Source of the DNA: Bacillus tequilensis KCTC 13622
GTDB taxonomy: Bacteria > Bacillota > Bacilli > Bacillales > Bacillaceae
Assembly: GCF_000507145.1 (NCBI RefSeq)
Contig: NZ_AYTO01000041.1
Span: 124,001-188,000, forward strand
Direction of reading: 5' to 3'
DNA length: 64,000 bases
Part shown: positions 31,926 through 41,783 of the stretch, piece by piece
How the letters are laid out: each line of letters starts with the position of its first letter
Numbering within the stretch: the first letter of the stretch is position 1
The notes under the pieces: generated by a model
Told to the model about the DNA's origin: nothing
Databases searched by the model: none
Seen by the model: the letters and a program-made list of their open reading frames with translations, nothing else
Program-made: the position numbers and the translations under genes

Positions 31926-33016
31926 AGCATCCTTACAAATTCATGCGGAGACACAGTCTTTATATCCTCCGGCACATTCTGGCCGTTTGTAAAAAACCCG
32001 GCGCCTATTTTTGATTCTGCCAGTATATTAAATACAGAACCTAAGGAAGCAGTTTCATCTATTTTTGTAAAAATAAACTGATTGACAGGGACGGATGAAA
32101 ACCGTTTGACAATATGCTTCATATCTTCATATTTTGTAGTTGCCGATAAAACGAGAAATGACTGAATGGCACTTCCAAAAGGAATCGTTTCTTTCAATTC
32201 ATCAATATATTGCTGTTCCTTGAAGTTTCTTCCGGCTGTATCAATAAACACATGATCATACTCAGAAAACAACTCCTTCGCCTGCTGAAATTCTTCTTTT
32301 GTATAGCAAACTTCCAGGGGTGCCTGCAGCAGTTCGGCGTATGTTTTCAACTGTTCAACAGCTGCAATACGATACGTATCTGTTGTAATAAAAGCGATTT
32401 TTTTCTGTTTTTCAAGCATAGATATGGCTGCGAGCTTAGCCAGCGTTGTTGTTTTACCAGCGCCAGTTGAACCAAACAGTACAATATACTTTGAATGTAT
32501 AGACTCCTGCCACTTGTCTGTTGAAGGCAGCGTGTCGCATAGTATATCCTGAAGTTTGCCGACCACGTTTTCTTCTGTAAGACCTCCTGCTTCCACAGAG
32601 AAGCGAAGCAATTTTTTTAGAGCGTTCGTCTTTGTTGATTCTTTAATCCCCGTTTCATCCAAAAGCTTTTCTGCTTTTCTCAACGGCTCAGGAAGTACTG
32701 ATTGATAAGCTGAAAAATCACCGGGCTCTTGTTGCGCCGGAATTTGAGAGAGATACGGCCCCTCCTCTATTTTCGGACTGCTGACCGGAGTTTTTAATGT
32801 TTGTTTCGGCTCAGCTGCTTTTTGGGGTGTTTTTTTCTCAAGAAAGTCTTGATCCAATACGGCAATTACTTCAACAGCAGGCTTTTTGATGAGTCCAAAC
32901 CATTTTCGCTTATTAATTTTTTTCGAATTTAATATGACTGCTTCATTACCTAATTCTTTTCTGATGAGAAGTGCCGCTTCTTGCATTGAAGCAGCAGTAA
33001 ATTTTTTTATTTTCAT
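31916..33016 (-). CDS. flhF: SRP-family GTPase FlhF
   Basis: 366 residues. The N-terminal B domain (about 1-80, basic) and linker lead to an NG GTPase core: [17 protein letters not shown] near 180, DTAGRN near 260 and [10 protein letters not shown] near 320. It marks sites for basal-body assembly with YlxH. The ATG overlaps the flhA stop by one base, and its end overlaps ylxH, so flhA-flhF-ylxH are translationally coupled. Confidence 0.97.
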   Translation of the reverse strand: MKIKKFTAASMQEAALLIRKELGNEAVILNSKKINKRKWFGLIKKPAVEVIAVLDQDFLEKKTPQKAAEPKQTLKTPVSSPKIEEGPYLSQIPAQQEPGDFSAYQSVLPEPLRKAEKLLDETGIKESTKTNALKKLLRFSVEAGGLTEENVVGKLQDILCDTLPSTDKWQESIHSKYIVLFGSTGAGKTTTLAKLAAISMLEKQKKIAFITTDTYRIAAVEQLKTYAELLQAPLEVCYTKEEFQQAKELFSEYDHVFIDTAGRNFKEQQYIDELKETIPFGSAIQSFLVLSATTKYEDMKHIVKRFSSVPVNQFIFTKIDETASLGSVFNILAESKIGAGFFTNGQNVPEDIKTVSPHEFVRMLCR

Positions 33017-35049
33017 TAAATATCCACCACTCCAATGCTTTGTACCTCAACATTCGCTTCAAGTTCGTTATAAGAAAGTACCGGAAGGTCAGGGAAGTAT
33101 CGTTCCAGAAGCTGTTTCACATACATTCTGACAGGCGGCGAGCATAGAAGAATTGCGGTTTCCTGACGCAATGAAAGCTGTTCGGCTTCTTTAGCGACAG
33201 AGCGCACAATGCTTTCTGAAACATCTGGTTCAAGCGACAAATAATTACCGTGTTCCGTTTGCTGTACACCGTCTGCTATTGCCTTTTCTACACGGCCCGA
33301 ACAAGTCACGACCTTTAACACTTCACTTTCCTTGGCAAACTGGGCTGTAATTTGTTTAGCAAGCGCCTGTCTCGTATACTCTGTCAAAAGATCGGAATCA
33401 GTTGTTAATTTTCCATAGTCAGCAAGCGTTTCAAAAATCGTGACTAAATTTCGGATAGACACTTTTTCTTTTAAAAGCTTAGCCAGCACCTTCTGAACCT
33501 CACCGACAGACAACGGATTCGGCGTAACCTCTTCCACAAGGACCGGGTACGTTTCTTTCAAGTGATCGATCAGCTGTTTCGTCTCCTGTCTTCCGATCAA
33601 TTCGTGGGCGTGCTGCTTAATTTTCTCCGTAATATGGGTTGAAACGACCGAAGCAGGATCGACAACTGTATAACCAAGCATGTCAGCTTCATCCTTTACA
33701 GCTTCGCCAATCCATTTTGCCGGCAGTCCGAATGACGGTTCAACTGTTTCAATTCCTTCTATGAGATCGTCTTCAGGCGTAGGCGACATCGCTAAGTAAT
33801 GATCAAGCAAAAGCTCGCCTTTCGCTACTTCATTTCCTTTAATTTTCAATCGATATTCATTAGGCTGAAGCGCTATATTGTCTCTGATGCGCACAACAGG
33901 AATGACAAGTCCGAGTTCCAGAGCCAACTGACGGCGAATCATCACAATTCGGTCTAATAAATCACCGCCTTGATTGGCATCAGCAAGCGGGATCAGACCA
34001 TATCCGAACTCAAATTCTATCGGGTCTATGTGCAGAAGCTGAACAACGCTTTCAGGGCTTTTAAGGTCGTCAACCTCAGCCTCTTCCTCAAGTATTTCAT
34101 CCACTTCTTCTTTTTCCTTACCTGATTTAGATAACGTATAACCGCCGAAAGCAAGCAGTCCCGCAAGCGGTCCCGTCAGAAAAATGCCAATCGGAGTGAA
34201 AATACCAAGAAGCAAAATCGTAGCTGCTGCGACGTATAAAAGCTTTGGATAAGCAAACAGCTGACCTGTAATATCATGACCTAAGTTTCCTTCAGAAGCA
34301 GCTCTTGTTACGACAATACCTGTAGCTGTAGAAATGAGCAGCGCTGGAATTTGCGAAACGATTCCATCCCCTACAGTCAGCATCGTAAAGTGTGAAGCGG
34401 CTTCTTGAATGGACATGCCCTGCTGAAGCATTCCGATCACGATACCAAAGATAATATTGATCATCACAATGATGATTCCGGCAATCGCGTCGCCTTTAAC
34501 AAATTTACTGGCACCGTCCATTGCTCCATAAAAGTCTGCTTCTCTTGCCACTTTTTCGCGGCGGTGCTTCGCTTCCTGTTCGGTAATCATCCCTGCGTTT
34601 AAATCAGCATCAATACTCATCTGCTTCCCTGGCATTGCATCGAGCGTAAACCTTGCTGCCACCTCGGAAACACGTTCAGCACCTTTCGTAATGACGATAA
34701 ACTGAATAATAATCAGGATGATGAAAACAACGAGTCCAACTAGTACATTTCCGCCGACAACGAAATTTCCGAAAGTCTCGACGACTTTTCCTCCCTCACC
34801 ATGTGAAAGAATTGAACGGGTAGTTGAGACGTTCAAGCCCAAACGAAATAGGGTTAAAAGCAGCAACAGTGACGGAAATATCGAAAACTGAAGCGCTTCT
34901 TGCATATTCATTGTGGTAAGAAGCACGATCAACGCAAGAGAAATATTAATAATGATTAAAATACTTAACAGCCATGGAGGAAATGGAATCACCAGCATCG
35001 CCACAATGAGGACCACACTTATTAAAACGGATAAATCTCTTGTTGACAT
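33016..35049 (-). CDS. flhA: flagellar export gate protein FlhA
   Basis: 677 residues. Membrane half with about eight transmembrane segments (residues about 10-320), including the conserved cytosolic FHIPEP-like loop (RFTLDAMPGKQMSIDADLNAG), then a linker and a cytosolic domain (about 345-677) that forms the nonameric docking ring for substrates and chaperones. It uses the proton gradient for export. ATG at 35049 with GGAGAG upstream. Confidence 0.98.
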   Translation of the reverse strand: MSTRDLSVLISVVLIVAMLVIPFPPWLLSILIIINISLALIVLLTTMNMQEALQFSIFPSLLLLLTLFRLGLNVSTTRSILSHGEGGKVVETFGNFVVGGNVLVGLVVFIILIIIQFIVITKGAERVSEVAARFTLDAMPGKQMSIDADLNAGMITEQEAKHRREKVAREADFYGAMDGASKFVKGDAIAGIIIVMINIIFGIVIGMLQQGMSIQEAASHFTMLTVGDGIVSQIPALLISTATGIVVTRAASEGNLGHDITGQLFAYPKLLYVAAATILLLGIFTPIGIFLTGPLAGLLAFGGYTLSKSGKEKEEVDEILEEEAEVDDLKSPESVVQLLHIDPIEFEFGYGLIPLADANQGGDLLDRIVMIRRQLALELGLVIPVVRIRDNIALQPNEYRLKIKGNEVAKGELLLDHYLAMSPTPEDDLIEGIETVEPSFGLPAKWIGEAVKDEADMLGYTVVDPASVVSTHITEKIKQHAHELIGRQETKQLIDHLKETYPVLVEEVTPNPLSVGEVQKVLAKLLKEKVSIRNLVTIFETLADYGKLTTDSDLLTEYTRQALAKQITAQFAKESEVLKVVTCSGRVEKAIADGVQQTEHGNYLSLEPDVSESIVRSVAKEAEQLSLRQETAILLCSPPVRMYVKQLLERYFPDLPVLSYNELEANVEVQSIGVVDI

Positions 35050-35081
35050 GCTGTTTTTTCTCTCCTTTTAAATCGAAAAAT

Positions 35082-36164
35082 TCAATATACTTTTTGTTTG
35101 GTTTTATATACGTAAGCCAGAATTTCTGCCAAGACTTTAAAAAACTCTTCCGGCACTGCCTGGTCAATTTCTACCTGATCATATAACGCACGGGCAAGCG
35201 GTCTGTTTTCTACCATCATGACATCATGCTCTTTAGCGATTTTCCTGATTTTTAACGCTAAATGGTCAACACCTTTTGCAACAATATAAGGAGCGTCCAT
35301 TTTTTCTTCGTCATATTTCAGAGCAATCGCATAATGGGTCGGGTTAGTGATAATCACATCTGCTTTTGGGACTTCCTGCATCATCCGCCTCATCGCCATT
35401 TCCCGCTGTCTTTGTTTAATTTTTGACCTGATAATCGGGTCTCCTTCAGATTTTTTGTACTCATCTTTTATATCCTGCTTTGACATTTTGATATTTTTCT
35501 CATAGTCAAACCTTTGATATAAATAGTCGAGACCAGCAAGTATCAACAAAGCTCCTGCACCGCTCAGCCCCATCCATAAGGTGAGTTTTGATACAAAAGA
35601 AAGTACCTCTCCGGGTGTCAGGAGCGGGAGCCGGAGAATTTCTCCATAATGCAGCCAAAGCACAGCGAAAGCCGCAAAACCGACAACTGTGATTTTCAAT
35701 ATAGATTTAATCAGCTCTACAATCGCCCTCATGCTGTATATTCGTTTAAAACCTTTGATCGGGTCCAGCTTTTCAAGCTTAGGCTGTATCACTTCAGCAG
35801 AAAACAAGAACCCAACCTGCATATAGTTGCTTACGACCCCTGCAACAAGAGCGACAAGCAAGATCGGTGCAAGTATCATGCCCATATCCTCTAATAAGCT
35901 GATAAACAGCGTGTGCACATTTGATTCTGAAAGCTTCATTGTGAGCGAATCGGTATAAAACATTTCTATAAATGAAAGCAGCTTGTCTCTCATATACGGA
36001 CCAATCGCAATAAACGAAAGGAATACGACTAATAAAGAAATGGCGGTATTAACATCCGAACTTTTGGCTACCTGCCCTTTTTTTCGCGTATCCTTCCGTT
36101 TTTTCGGAGTGGCTTTTTCTGTCTTTTCTCCCGCAAAAAACTGCAGGTCAATTCTAAGCTTCAT
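35082..36164 (-). CDS. flhB: flagellar export switch protein FlhB
   Basis: 360 residues. Four transmembrane segments (about 40-215) and a cytosolic domain with the self-cleaving motif NPTH at residues 274-277. Cleavage between Asn and Pro lets the export gate change from hook to filament substrates. The ATG overlaps the fliR stop by one base. The sequence after NPTH is the part resembled by the separate protein YlqH (62477-62758). Confidence 0.98.
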   Translation of the reverse strand: MKLRIDLQFFAGEKTEKATPKKRKDTRKKGQVAKSSDVNTAISLLVVFLSFIAIGPYMRDKLLSFIEMFYTDSLTMKLSESNVHTLFISLLEDMGMILAPILLVALVAGVVSNYMQVGFLFSAEVIQPKLEKLDPIKGFKRIYSMRAIVELIKSILKITVVGFAAFAVLWLHYGEILRLPLLTPGEVLSFVSKLTLWMGLSGAGALLILAGLDYLYQRFDYEKNIKMSKQDIKDEYKKSEGDPIIRSKIKQRQREMAMRRMMQEVPKADVIITNPTHYAIALKYDEEKMDAPYIVAKGVDHLALKIRKIAKEHDVMMVENRPLARALYDQVEIDQAVPEEFFKVLAEILAYVYKTKQKVY

Positions 36165-36943
36165 TAAGAAACACCGACCAATGCTAAAAGATTCCGCATC
36201 GTTTCAATCGTCAAACCGAAAACATTCCGCACAACAACGAAAATAACGGACATACACACAATGAGCATGATAAAACTGACAGCGATCTTTAAAGGCAGAC
36301 CGACCACAAATACATTTAGTTGCGGAACAGTCCGAGCCACAATACCTAATGCTAAATCAACTAGAAACAAACTGGCCACAACCGGCGCTGACATTTGAAA
36401 AGCGATAATAAACATCGCATTAAAGCTTTTCGCGATAAAATAAGCAAACTTTTCATCGCCGAAATTCGGAAATGCCTGATCAACTGAAATATACTGAAAG
36501 CTATAGTAAATACCGTCCAGAAGCAAATGGTGGGCATTGACACTAAGCATAAACAATAGTGCCATCGTATAGATAAACTGGCCGATCAACGGACTTTGTG
36601 CACCGGTTTGCGGGTCAATTACGTTCGCAATTGAAAATCCCATTTGAAAATCAATAAACGAGCCGGCAATCTGAACTGCGGCAATCATCATATAAGCGAT
36701 TAAACCTAGACAGAGACCAACCAAAGCTTCCTTAAACGCCAAGAGCATATATTGCTCATCTATCTCCAAAGAGGGCGGTTTATCAATGGTGCTGAAACAA
36801 ATGACTGCGAGAAAAAAAGCAAATCCAATACGATGAACAGCCGGGACATTTCGGTGTCCGAACAGCGGTATCGTTACAAAAAAAGCAGAGATTCTAATAA
36901 AAACCAATAAGAAGGCAGGAAATAAATCAATAATCGAATTCAT
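36164..36943 (-). CDS. fliR: flagellar export gate protein FliR
   Basis: 259 residues. Polytopic membrane protein (about six segments) that forms the FliP5Q4R1 export channel. ATG at 36943 (MNSIIDLFPAFLLVFIR) leaves a 7-base gap after fliQ. The open frame's earlier TTG would overlap fliQ and has no better ribosome binding site. Confidence 0.97.
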   Translation of the reverse strand: MNSIIDLFPAFLLVFIRISAFFVTIPLFGHRNVPAVHRIGFAFFLAVICFSTIDKPPSLEIDEQYMLLAFKEALVGLCLGLIAYMMIAAVQIAGSFIDFQMGFSIANVIDPQTGAQSPLIGQFIYTMALLFMLSVNAHHLLLDGIYYSFQYISVDQAFPNFGDEKFAYFIAKSFNAMFIIAFQMSAPVVASLFLVDLALGIVARTVPQLNVFVVGLPLKIAVSFIMLIVCMSVIFVVVRNVFGLTIETMRNLLALVGVS

Positions 36944-36950
36944 CTCTACA

Positions 36951-37220
36951 TTACCCTGCAAAACGATTTAAATTAGAGAACAGCTCTGTTGTAAATGAAA
37001 GAATGGTCGACAGCATCCATGGACCAAAAAAAATCAGGGCCAGAAGAACCGCCACGATTTTCGGAATAAACGCCAAAGTCTGTTCCTGGATTTGAGTTGT
37101 TGCCTGAAATATGCTGACGATTAAACCGACCAGTAAAGCGATAGCCAGCAATGGCGCACTGATCATCAGCGTTACGTATACGGCCTTTTCCGCCATAGAA
37201 ATTACAAATTCTGAACTCAC
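36951..37220 (-). CDS. fliQ: flagellar export gate protein FliQ
   Basis: 89 residues, two transmembrane hairpin segments separated by SIFQATTQIQEQTLAFIPKI, the conserved core. The start is GTG at 37220 (MSSEFVISMAEKAV), with AGGTG 6 bases upstream; the longer frame begins at a GTG inside that ribosome binding site. Between fliP and fliR. Confidence 0.96.
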   Translation of the reverse strand: MSSEFVISMAEKAVYVTLMISAPLLAIALLVGLIVSIFQATTQIQEQTLAFIPKIVAVLLALIFFGPWMLSTILSFTTELFSNLNRFAG

Positions 37221-37234
37221 GTTTAGCACCTACC

Positions 37235-37900
37235 CTAAAAGCTCTGAAGCAAAGATTTTACAATTAAATACCAGCCGTCTACTAAAACAAAAAGTAATAT
37301 TTTAAAGGGCAGAGAAATCATAACTGGAGGGAGCATCATCATTCCCATTGACATTAAAACGCTCGCCACTACCATATCTATAATTAAAAATGGGATAAAA
37401 ATCATAAAACCGATTTGAAACGCTGTTTTAAGCTCTGATATCGCAAAAGCCGGAACCATTGTTGTTAGCGGAATATCCTTTAATGATTCAGGTTTATCCA
37501 TTTTTGCGTAATTCATAAACAGCGCCAGGTCCTTCTGCCTTGTGTGTTTACTCATAAATTCTTTGATCGGTTCCTCAGCTTTTGTATACGCTTCGTCCAA
37601 GCTGATTTTGTTGTCCATCAATGGGGTCAGCGCTTCTTTATTAATCTCTGAAAAAGTAGGAGCCATAATAAAAAACGTTAAAAACAGCGCAAGCCCGATG
37701 AGAACCTGGTTTGGCGGCATAGATTGTGTCCCCAGGGAAGTCCGGACAAATGACAGAACAATGACGATGCGAGTAAAACAAGTCATAAGAATCAAAATTC
37801 CAGGCGCCACTGAAAATACAGTTAACAATAACAGTAATTTAACAGTTGAACTAACGTTTTGCGGATCGCTCGAATTGAAAATATTTATAAACTCATTCAT
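37235..37900 (-). CDS. fliP: flagellar export gate protein FliP
   Basis: 221 residues with about four membrane segments. The conserved block RTSLGTQSMPPNQVLIGLALF and the C-terminal PPVMISLPFKILLFVLVDGW identify FliP. The N-terminus is hydrophobic but lacks the long cleaved signal of the enterobacterial form. Its ATG overlaps the fliZ end by 8 bases. Confidence 0.97.
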   Translation of the reverse strand: MNEFINIFNSSDPQNVSSTVKLLLLLTVFSVAPGILILMTCFTRIVIVLSFVRTSLGTQSMPPNQVLIGLALFLTFFIMAPTFSEINKEALTPLMDNKISLDEAYTKAEEPIKEFMSKHTRQKDLALFMNYAKMDKPESLKDIPLTTMVPAFAISELKTAFQIGFMIFIPFLIIDMVVASVLMSMGMMMLPPVMISLPFKILLFVLVDGWYLIVKSLLQSF

Positions 37901-38552
37901 GATGACGTGGGCCTTTCTTCTTTCCTTCAGAACGGTTTTGTTTTAACTCCTCAAGCTGCTCTTTTAATGCTTTTGAAAATGAAGGCAGTTTTTGCTGCGG
38001 CTGATGTTCAGAGCCCTTCAGCGGCTTTACAAACTTTTTCCACTCTATCTTGCTTGACATTGCCTCTTCATGCTGGCTGAGAATAGCTTCAATCTCTTTT
38101 TCATCTTCAATTTCTTTCAGCAGCTGAATCGTCTCTCCTACACCGACGACGAGCACACTTTTTCCAACTTTGACCAATTGAATGGATCTGTTTTGACCAA
38201 CCGATGTGCCGCCAATATTTTCAACATATTGGAAAGGTTTTAGAAGGCGATTTCTTTTGTTCATGAGCTTAACCAGCCCGTAAATCAGCACGACAACAAA
38301 CAGTAAAGCGAAAATCATCTTCACAAAATCAAAAGCTGAGACAGAAGGAGCAGCCGCTCCCTCCGTCTCATCAGCAGTTTGTGTTGTTTTTTCTATCTTT
38401 TGCTCTGACTTATCTGCAGTTTTTTCATCTTTCTTTTGAAACCATTCGTTTACAGTTGAATTATCAGAGCCTGCCGCGGCTGCAGCAATCGGATGTACAC
38501 TGAATAAAACGAAAAAACATATAAAAGCGATGAAATATTGACTCTTTTTCAA
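37893..38552 (-). CDS. fliZ: FliO-like export assembly protein FliZ
   Basis: 219 residues. An N-terminal signal-like segment (about 5-26), a Lys/Glu-rich extracytoplasmic stretch, a transmembrane segment (about 78-98) and a small cytosolic beta domain (NIGGTSVGQNRSIQLVKVGKSVLVVGV), as in FliO, which helps FliP oligomerise. It is unrelated to the enterobacterial FliZ regulator. Start is TTG at 38552 with AAAGGGTG 8 bases upstream. Confidence 0.93.
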   Translation of the reverse strand: MKKSQYFIAFICFFVLFSVHPIAAAAAGSDNSTVNEWFQKKDEKTADKSEQKIEKTTQTADETEGAAAPSVSAFDFVKMIFALLFVVVLIYGLVKLMNKRNRLLKPFQYVENIGGTSVGQNRSIQLVKVGKSVLVVGVGETIQLLKEIEDEKEIEAILSQHEEAMSSKIEWKKFVKPLKGSEHQPQQKLPSFSKALKEQLEELKQNRSEGKKKGPRHHE

Positions 38553-38566
38553 CAGTCGTACACCCT

Positions 38567-38929
38567 TTAACTTAATGTTTTGTTGATTGCTTCAAGCACA
38601 CGGTCAGCCTGGAATGGTTTTACGATAAAATCCTTAGCGCCGGCCTGAATGGCATCAATAACCATTGATTGCTGACCCATAGCAGAACACATAATGATTC
38701 TTGCTTGTGCATCAATTTGTTTAATTTCTTTTAATGCTGAAATCCCATCCATCTCTGGCATTGTGATATCCATAGTAACAAGATCAGGAGAATGCTCTTT
38801 ATACTTTTCTACTGCTTGTGCTCCATTTTCTGCTTCTGCTACTACTTCAAATCCGTTTTTCACCAAAATATCTTTAATCATCATTCGCATAAATGCTGCG
38901 TCATCTACAATTAAAATTCTGTGTGCCAT
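38567..38929 (-). CDS. cheY: chemotaxis response regulator CheY
   Basis: 120 residues, a stand-alone receiver: Asp9, Asp10, phospho-acceptor Asp54 (TMDITMPEMDG) and Lys in the KPF motif. CheY-P binds FliM/FliY; in B. subtilis it promotes counter-clockwise rotation. ATG at 38929 with GGAGAGAG upstream; the two extra upstream codons start at a TTG next to it. It sits between the switch genes fliY and fliZ. Confidence 0.98.
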   Translation of the reverse strand: MAHRILIVDDAAFMRMMIKDILVKNGFEVVAEAENGAQAVEKYKEHSPDLVTMDITMPEMDGISALKEIKQIDAQARIIMCSAMGQQSMVIDAIQAGAKDFIVKPFQADRVLEAINKTLS

Positions 38930-38954
38930 AATCAATCTCTCTCCTTGTGTTTCG

Positions 38955-40088
38955 TTATTTTAAATTATTAATGCGCTCTGCCTGGCTTAAAATGTCAGTG
39001 ACTCTTACCCCAAAGTTTTCTTCAATGACAACGACCTCGCCTTTGGCAACAATACGCTGATTAACTAAAATATCTACAGGTTCACCGGCTAATTTATCAA
39101 GTTCAATAATACTTCCGGCAGAAAGCTCCAAAATCTCTTTTACGCTTCTCTTCGTTCTGCCAAGCTCAACAGTAATCGAAAGCGGGATATCCAAAAGCAT
39201 ATCCAGGTTGTTTATAGGGGCTTGCGAAGCCTCGTTTGGATCAAACGCGGAAAATTCCACCGGAGAAACCTGAACCGGCGCTGCTTTTTTCGGTGTTCCC
39301 TGCCTTTTTGGCGGCTGCTGTTGCTGCGGTTCATTACGCGGCTCTGGCATGACAGGCTCTTTCGGCTGCTCATATGCAACATCAGGCTGCGCCGTTGTTT
39401 CTTCCTCCGCACTTTCTGTGTTCATAAGACTTGAAATTAAATCTTTCGCAAATGTCAGCGGGTAAAGCTGCATAATGCTGGAGTCTATTAATTCTCCCAC
39501 CTTTAAGTTGAAAGAAACTTTCACCAGCATTTCATCATCAGGAATACGGTCTGTTCCCTTTTCTTCAGTAACATCGAGCAACTCAACCCGAGGCGGTGAA
39601 ATATCAATTTTTTTACTGAATACAGTAGACATTGATGTAGCGGCTGATCCCATCATTTGGTTCATTGCTTCTTGAACCGCACTTAAATGGATTTCACCCA
39701 GTGAAGGGTCCGCACCTTTTCCGTCTCCACCGATCATTAAGTCAGCAATGATCGCCGCGTCATTTTGCTCCACGACCAGCAGGTTGCTACCGCTGAAGCC
39801 CTCTGTATAATTCACTTCAATCGCTACATACGGTTCAGGAAACGCATCGCTGATTTTACTTTTAGGAATGACAGTTACACTCGGAGTCGTAATATCAACC
39901 TTTTGATTTAAAAGCGTTGAAAGTGCTGTCGCAGAACTGCCAAATGAAATATTTCCAATTTCACCGATTGCATCACGCTCCATTTCCGACAAGTCATGTG
40001 TTTCCGGAACCTCTGGCTCATCCGGCGTGCTGCCTGTGCCGTTAAGAAGCGCGTCAATCTCATCTTGAGATAATCTATTATTCTCCAT
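38955..40088 (-). CDS. fliY: flagellar switch protein and CheY-P phosphatase FliY
   Basis: 377 residues. The N-terminal CheY-binding peptide (LSQDEIDALLNG), a CYX phosphatase domain with two active-site patterns (DAIGEIGN and SAVQEAMN), a Pro/Gln-rich linker (about 230-285) and a C-terminal SpoA/FliN domain (about 295-377). It combines FliN structural and CheC-like phosphatase roles. ATG at 40088 lies inside the fliM end (11-base overlap). Confidence 0.97.
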   Translation of the reverse strand: MENNRLSQDEIDALLNGTGSTPDEPEVPETHDLSEMERDAIGEIGNISFGSSATALSTLLNQKVDITTPSVTVIPKSKISDAFPEPYVAIEVNYTEGFSGSNLLVVEQNDAAIIADLMIGGDGKGADPSLGEIHLSAVQEAMNQMMGSAATSMSTVFSKKIDISPPRVELLDVTEEKGTDRIPDDEMLVKVSFNLKVGELIDSSIMQLYPLTFAKDLISSLMNTESAEEETTAQPDVAYEQPKEPVMPEPRNEPQQQQPPKRQGTPKKAAPVQVSPVEFSAFDPNEASQAPINNLDMLLDIPLSITVELGRTKRSVKEILELSAGSIIELDKLAGEPVDILVNQRIVAKGEVVVIEENFGVRVTDILSQAERINNLK

Positions 40089-41076
40089 CTTGTTCACCTC
40101 TTATGTCGTGATCTAAAATTTGCACTGCCTGTTTTCGATTCACCCGGCCGGCTTGTCCTAAAAATTTCGGCTTATCTCCGACCAATACAGTAAGAGGATC
40201 TGTGACTGATTTGTCTAAAGTTATGCAGTCTCCGACTTCTAAAATTAAAAACTCTTCTATTGTCAGTTCAGATGTGCCGAGCTCGGCCACGACAGGTATT
40301 TGTGCTGTCATGATACGTTTTTCAAGCGACTTTGTTTCCTCAGGCTTAGGCTCATTTCTATCTGATTGCATCCAATAGTGGACTGAAAGCTTCGGTATGA
40401 GCGGCTCGAGGACGATATGCGGGATACAGAGATTAATGACACCGCTGATTTCACCGATTTGAGTATTGAGTGAGATGACCACGACTGTCTCATTAGGAGA
40501 TACCATCTGAACGAATTGCGGATTCACTTCAAACTCAGTCATTTCCGGTTCAATATCAGCAATTGACTGCCAAGCTTCTTTATAATTTCCCAGTGCATTT
40601 TCAAATAAATTAGAAATGATTTTTGTTTCAATTTCTGTTAAACTATCAACCTTATTATGACTGATTCCAATCCCGCCCATTACCCGATCCATCATCGCAT
40701 AAGCAATCGTCGGGTTAACCTCCATCATAATTCTGCCTTCCATCGGGTGGACGTCAAACAGATTTAAAATCGTCATATTCGGAATGGATCTGATAAATTC
40801 CTCATACGGGACCTGGTCAACAGAACTGACAGATATGTGAATATAGGTTCTGAGCTGAGCAGAAAAGTGTGTCGTTAGAAGTCTTGCAAAGTTGTCATGA
40901 ATTCTCGTTAAACTGCGGATCTGATCCTTAGAAAAACGCAGTGCACGTTTGAAATCATAAACCTTCACTTTCTTCTCTTTTTCTTCTTTTTTCAGCTCTT
41001 CAGCGTCCATTTCACCAGTTGATATTGCAGAAAGCAGTGCATCTATTTCATTTTGGGAGAGAACTTCTCCTGACAT
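40078..41076 (-). CDS. fliM: flagellar motor switch protein FliM
   Basis: 332 residues. The CheY-P-binding N-terminus (LSQNEIDALLSA), a middle CheC-like domain (about 45-230) lacking phosphatase residues, and a C-terminal SpoA domain (about 250-325). It forms the C-ring with FliG and FliY. ATG at 41076 preceded by GGAGGTGAGG; the open frame's extra codons overlap that site. Confidence 0.98.
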   Translation of the reverse strand: MSGEVLSQNEIDALLSAISTGEMDAEELKKEEKEKKVKVYDFKRALRFSKDQIRSLTRIHDNFARLLTTHFSAQLRTYIHISVSSVDQVPYEEFIRSIPNMTILNLFDVHPMEGRIMMEVNPTIAYAMMDRVMGGIGISHNKVDSLTEIETKIISNLFENALGNYKEAWQSIADIEPEMTEFEVNPQFVQMVSPNETVVVISLNTQIGEISGVINLCIPHIVLEPLIPKLSVHYWMQSDRNEPKPEETKSLEKRIMTAQIPVVAELGTSELTIEEFLILEVGDCITLDKSVTDPLTVLVGDKPKFLGQAGRVNRKQAVQILDHDIRGEQDGE

Positions 41077-41109
41077 TTTCCTCACCTCCGTATTCTGTCA
41101 AATTGTTGT

Positions 41110-41532
41110 TTATTGCAGATTAAAGGAGGTAATATACACTTTTTCTACTTTTCCTTCTTGGAGGTAGCTATTTATTTTACCTTTTAGTTCCTTCTTAAAG
41201 GTTTCTTTTCCCTTGTCTCCCTCAATCTCATTAGCATTCGTATCAGCCAGCAGTGATATTACAGCGTCCTTGACTTGAAAATCGCGTTTTTGAAGTTCTT
41301 CTTTTGATTTATCAGAGTCAGTTTCGAGTTTAATAGCAAGCCGAATAATGTTATCAGACTTTAAATTTGTTGTGATCTCTTCTATATCAACAGAAGATGC
41401 AACGATTTCATCGATACTTTTGTCCGCTTCACTTTTTTCAGACTTTCCGCCAAAAACGAAATAAGCCGCCGCGCCGAGACCACCAATTACGATAAGAATA
41501 ATTAGCAAAATAATCATTAATTTTTTCTTCAT
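41110..41532 (-). CDS. fliL: flagellar basal-body-associated protein FliL
   Basis: 140 residues. One N-terminal transmembrane segment (about 5-27, [21 protein letters not shown]) followed by an extracytoplasmic SPFH/stomatin-like domain. FliL family members surround the stator and raise torque. The ATG overlaps the swrD stop (ATGA). Confidence 0.96.
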   Translation of the reverse strand: MKKKLMIILLIILIVIGGLGAAAYFVFGGKSEKSEADKSIDEIVASSVDIEEITTNLKSDNIIRLAIKLETDSDKSKEELQKRDFQVKDAVISLLADTNANEIEGDKGKETFKKELKGKINSYLQEGKVEKVYITSFNLQ

Positions 41533-41744
41533 TCCGGTTCCTCTATTCCTTGATCCATTGCAAATATTTGTATTTTTCGGTAAAAGGATGCGACCTTTTC
41601 CAGAACAGCTTCTTCATCTTCTTTTACTACAAACTTCTTACCGTTTGACAGTGTAATTGTAGTATCCGGAAAGCATTCAATCTGTTCAATAAATAGCGCA
41701 TTCAGTGTAAAGGGCTGCCCATTCAAACGGGTTACTTTAATCAT
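41529..41744 (-). CDS. swrD: FlbD-family motor power protein SwrD
   Basis: 71 residues (formerly ylzI). Short beta-rich FlbD-type domain ([23 protein letters not shown], then [14 protein letters not shown]). In B. subtilis it is reported to increase motor torque needed for swarming, probably through the stators. Placed between flgE and fliL, coupled to fliL by a 4-base overlap. No transmembrane segment. Confidence 0.95.
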   Translation of the reverse strand: MIKVTRLNGQPFTLNALFIEQIECFPDTTITLSNGKKFVVKEDEEAVLEKVASFYRKIQIFAMDQGIEEPE

Positions 41745-41783
41745 AAAACAGCGGAGAAGCGATTACTCGCCTCCCCTCCCTCC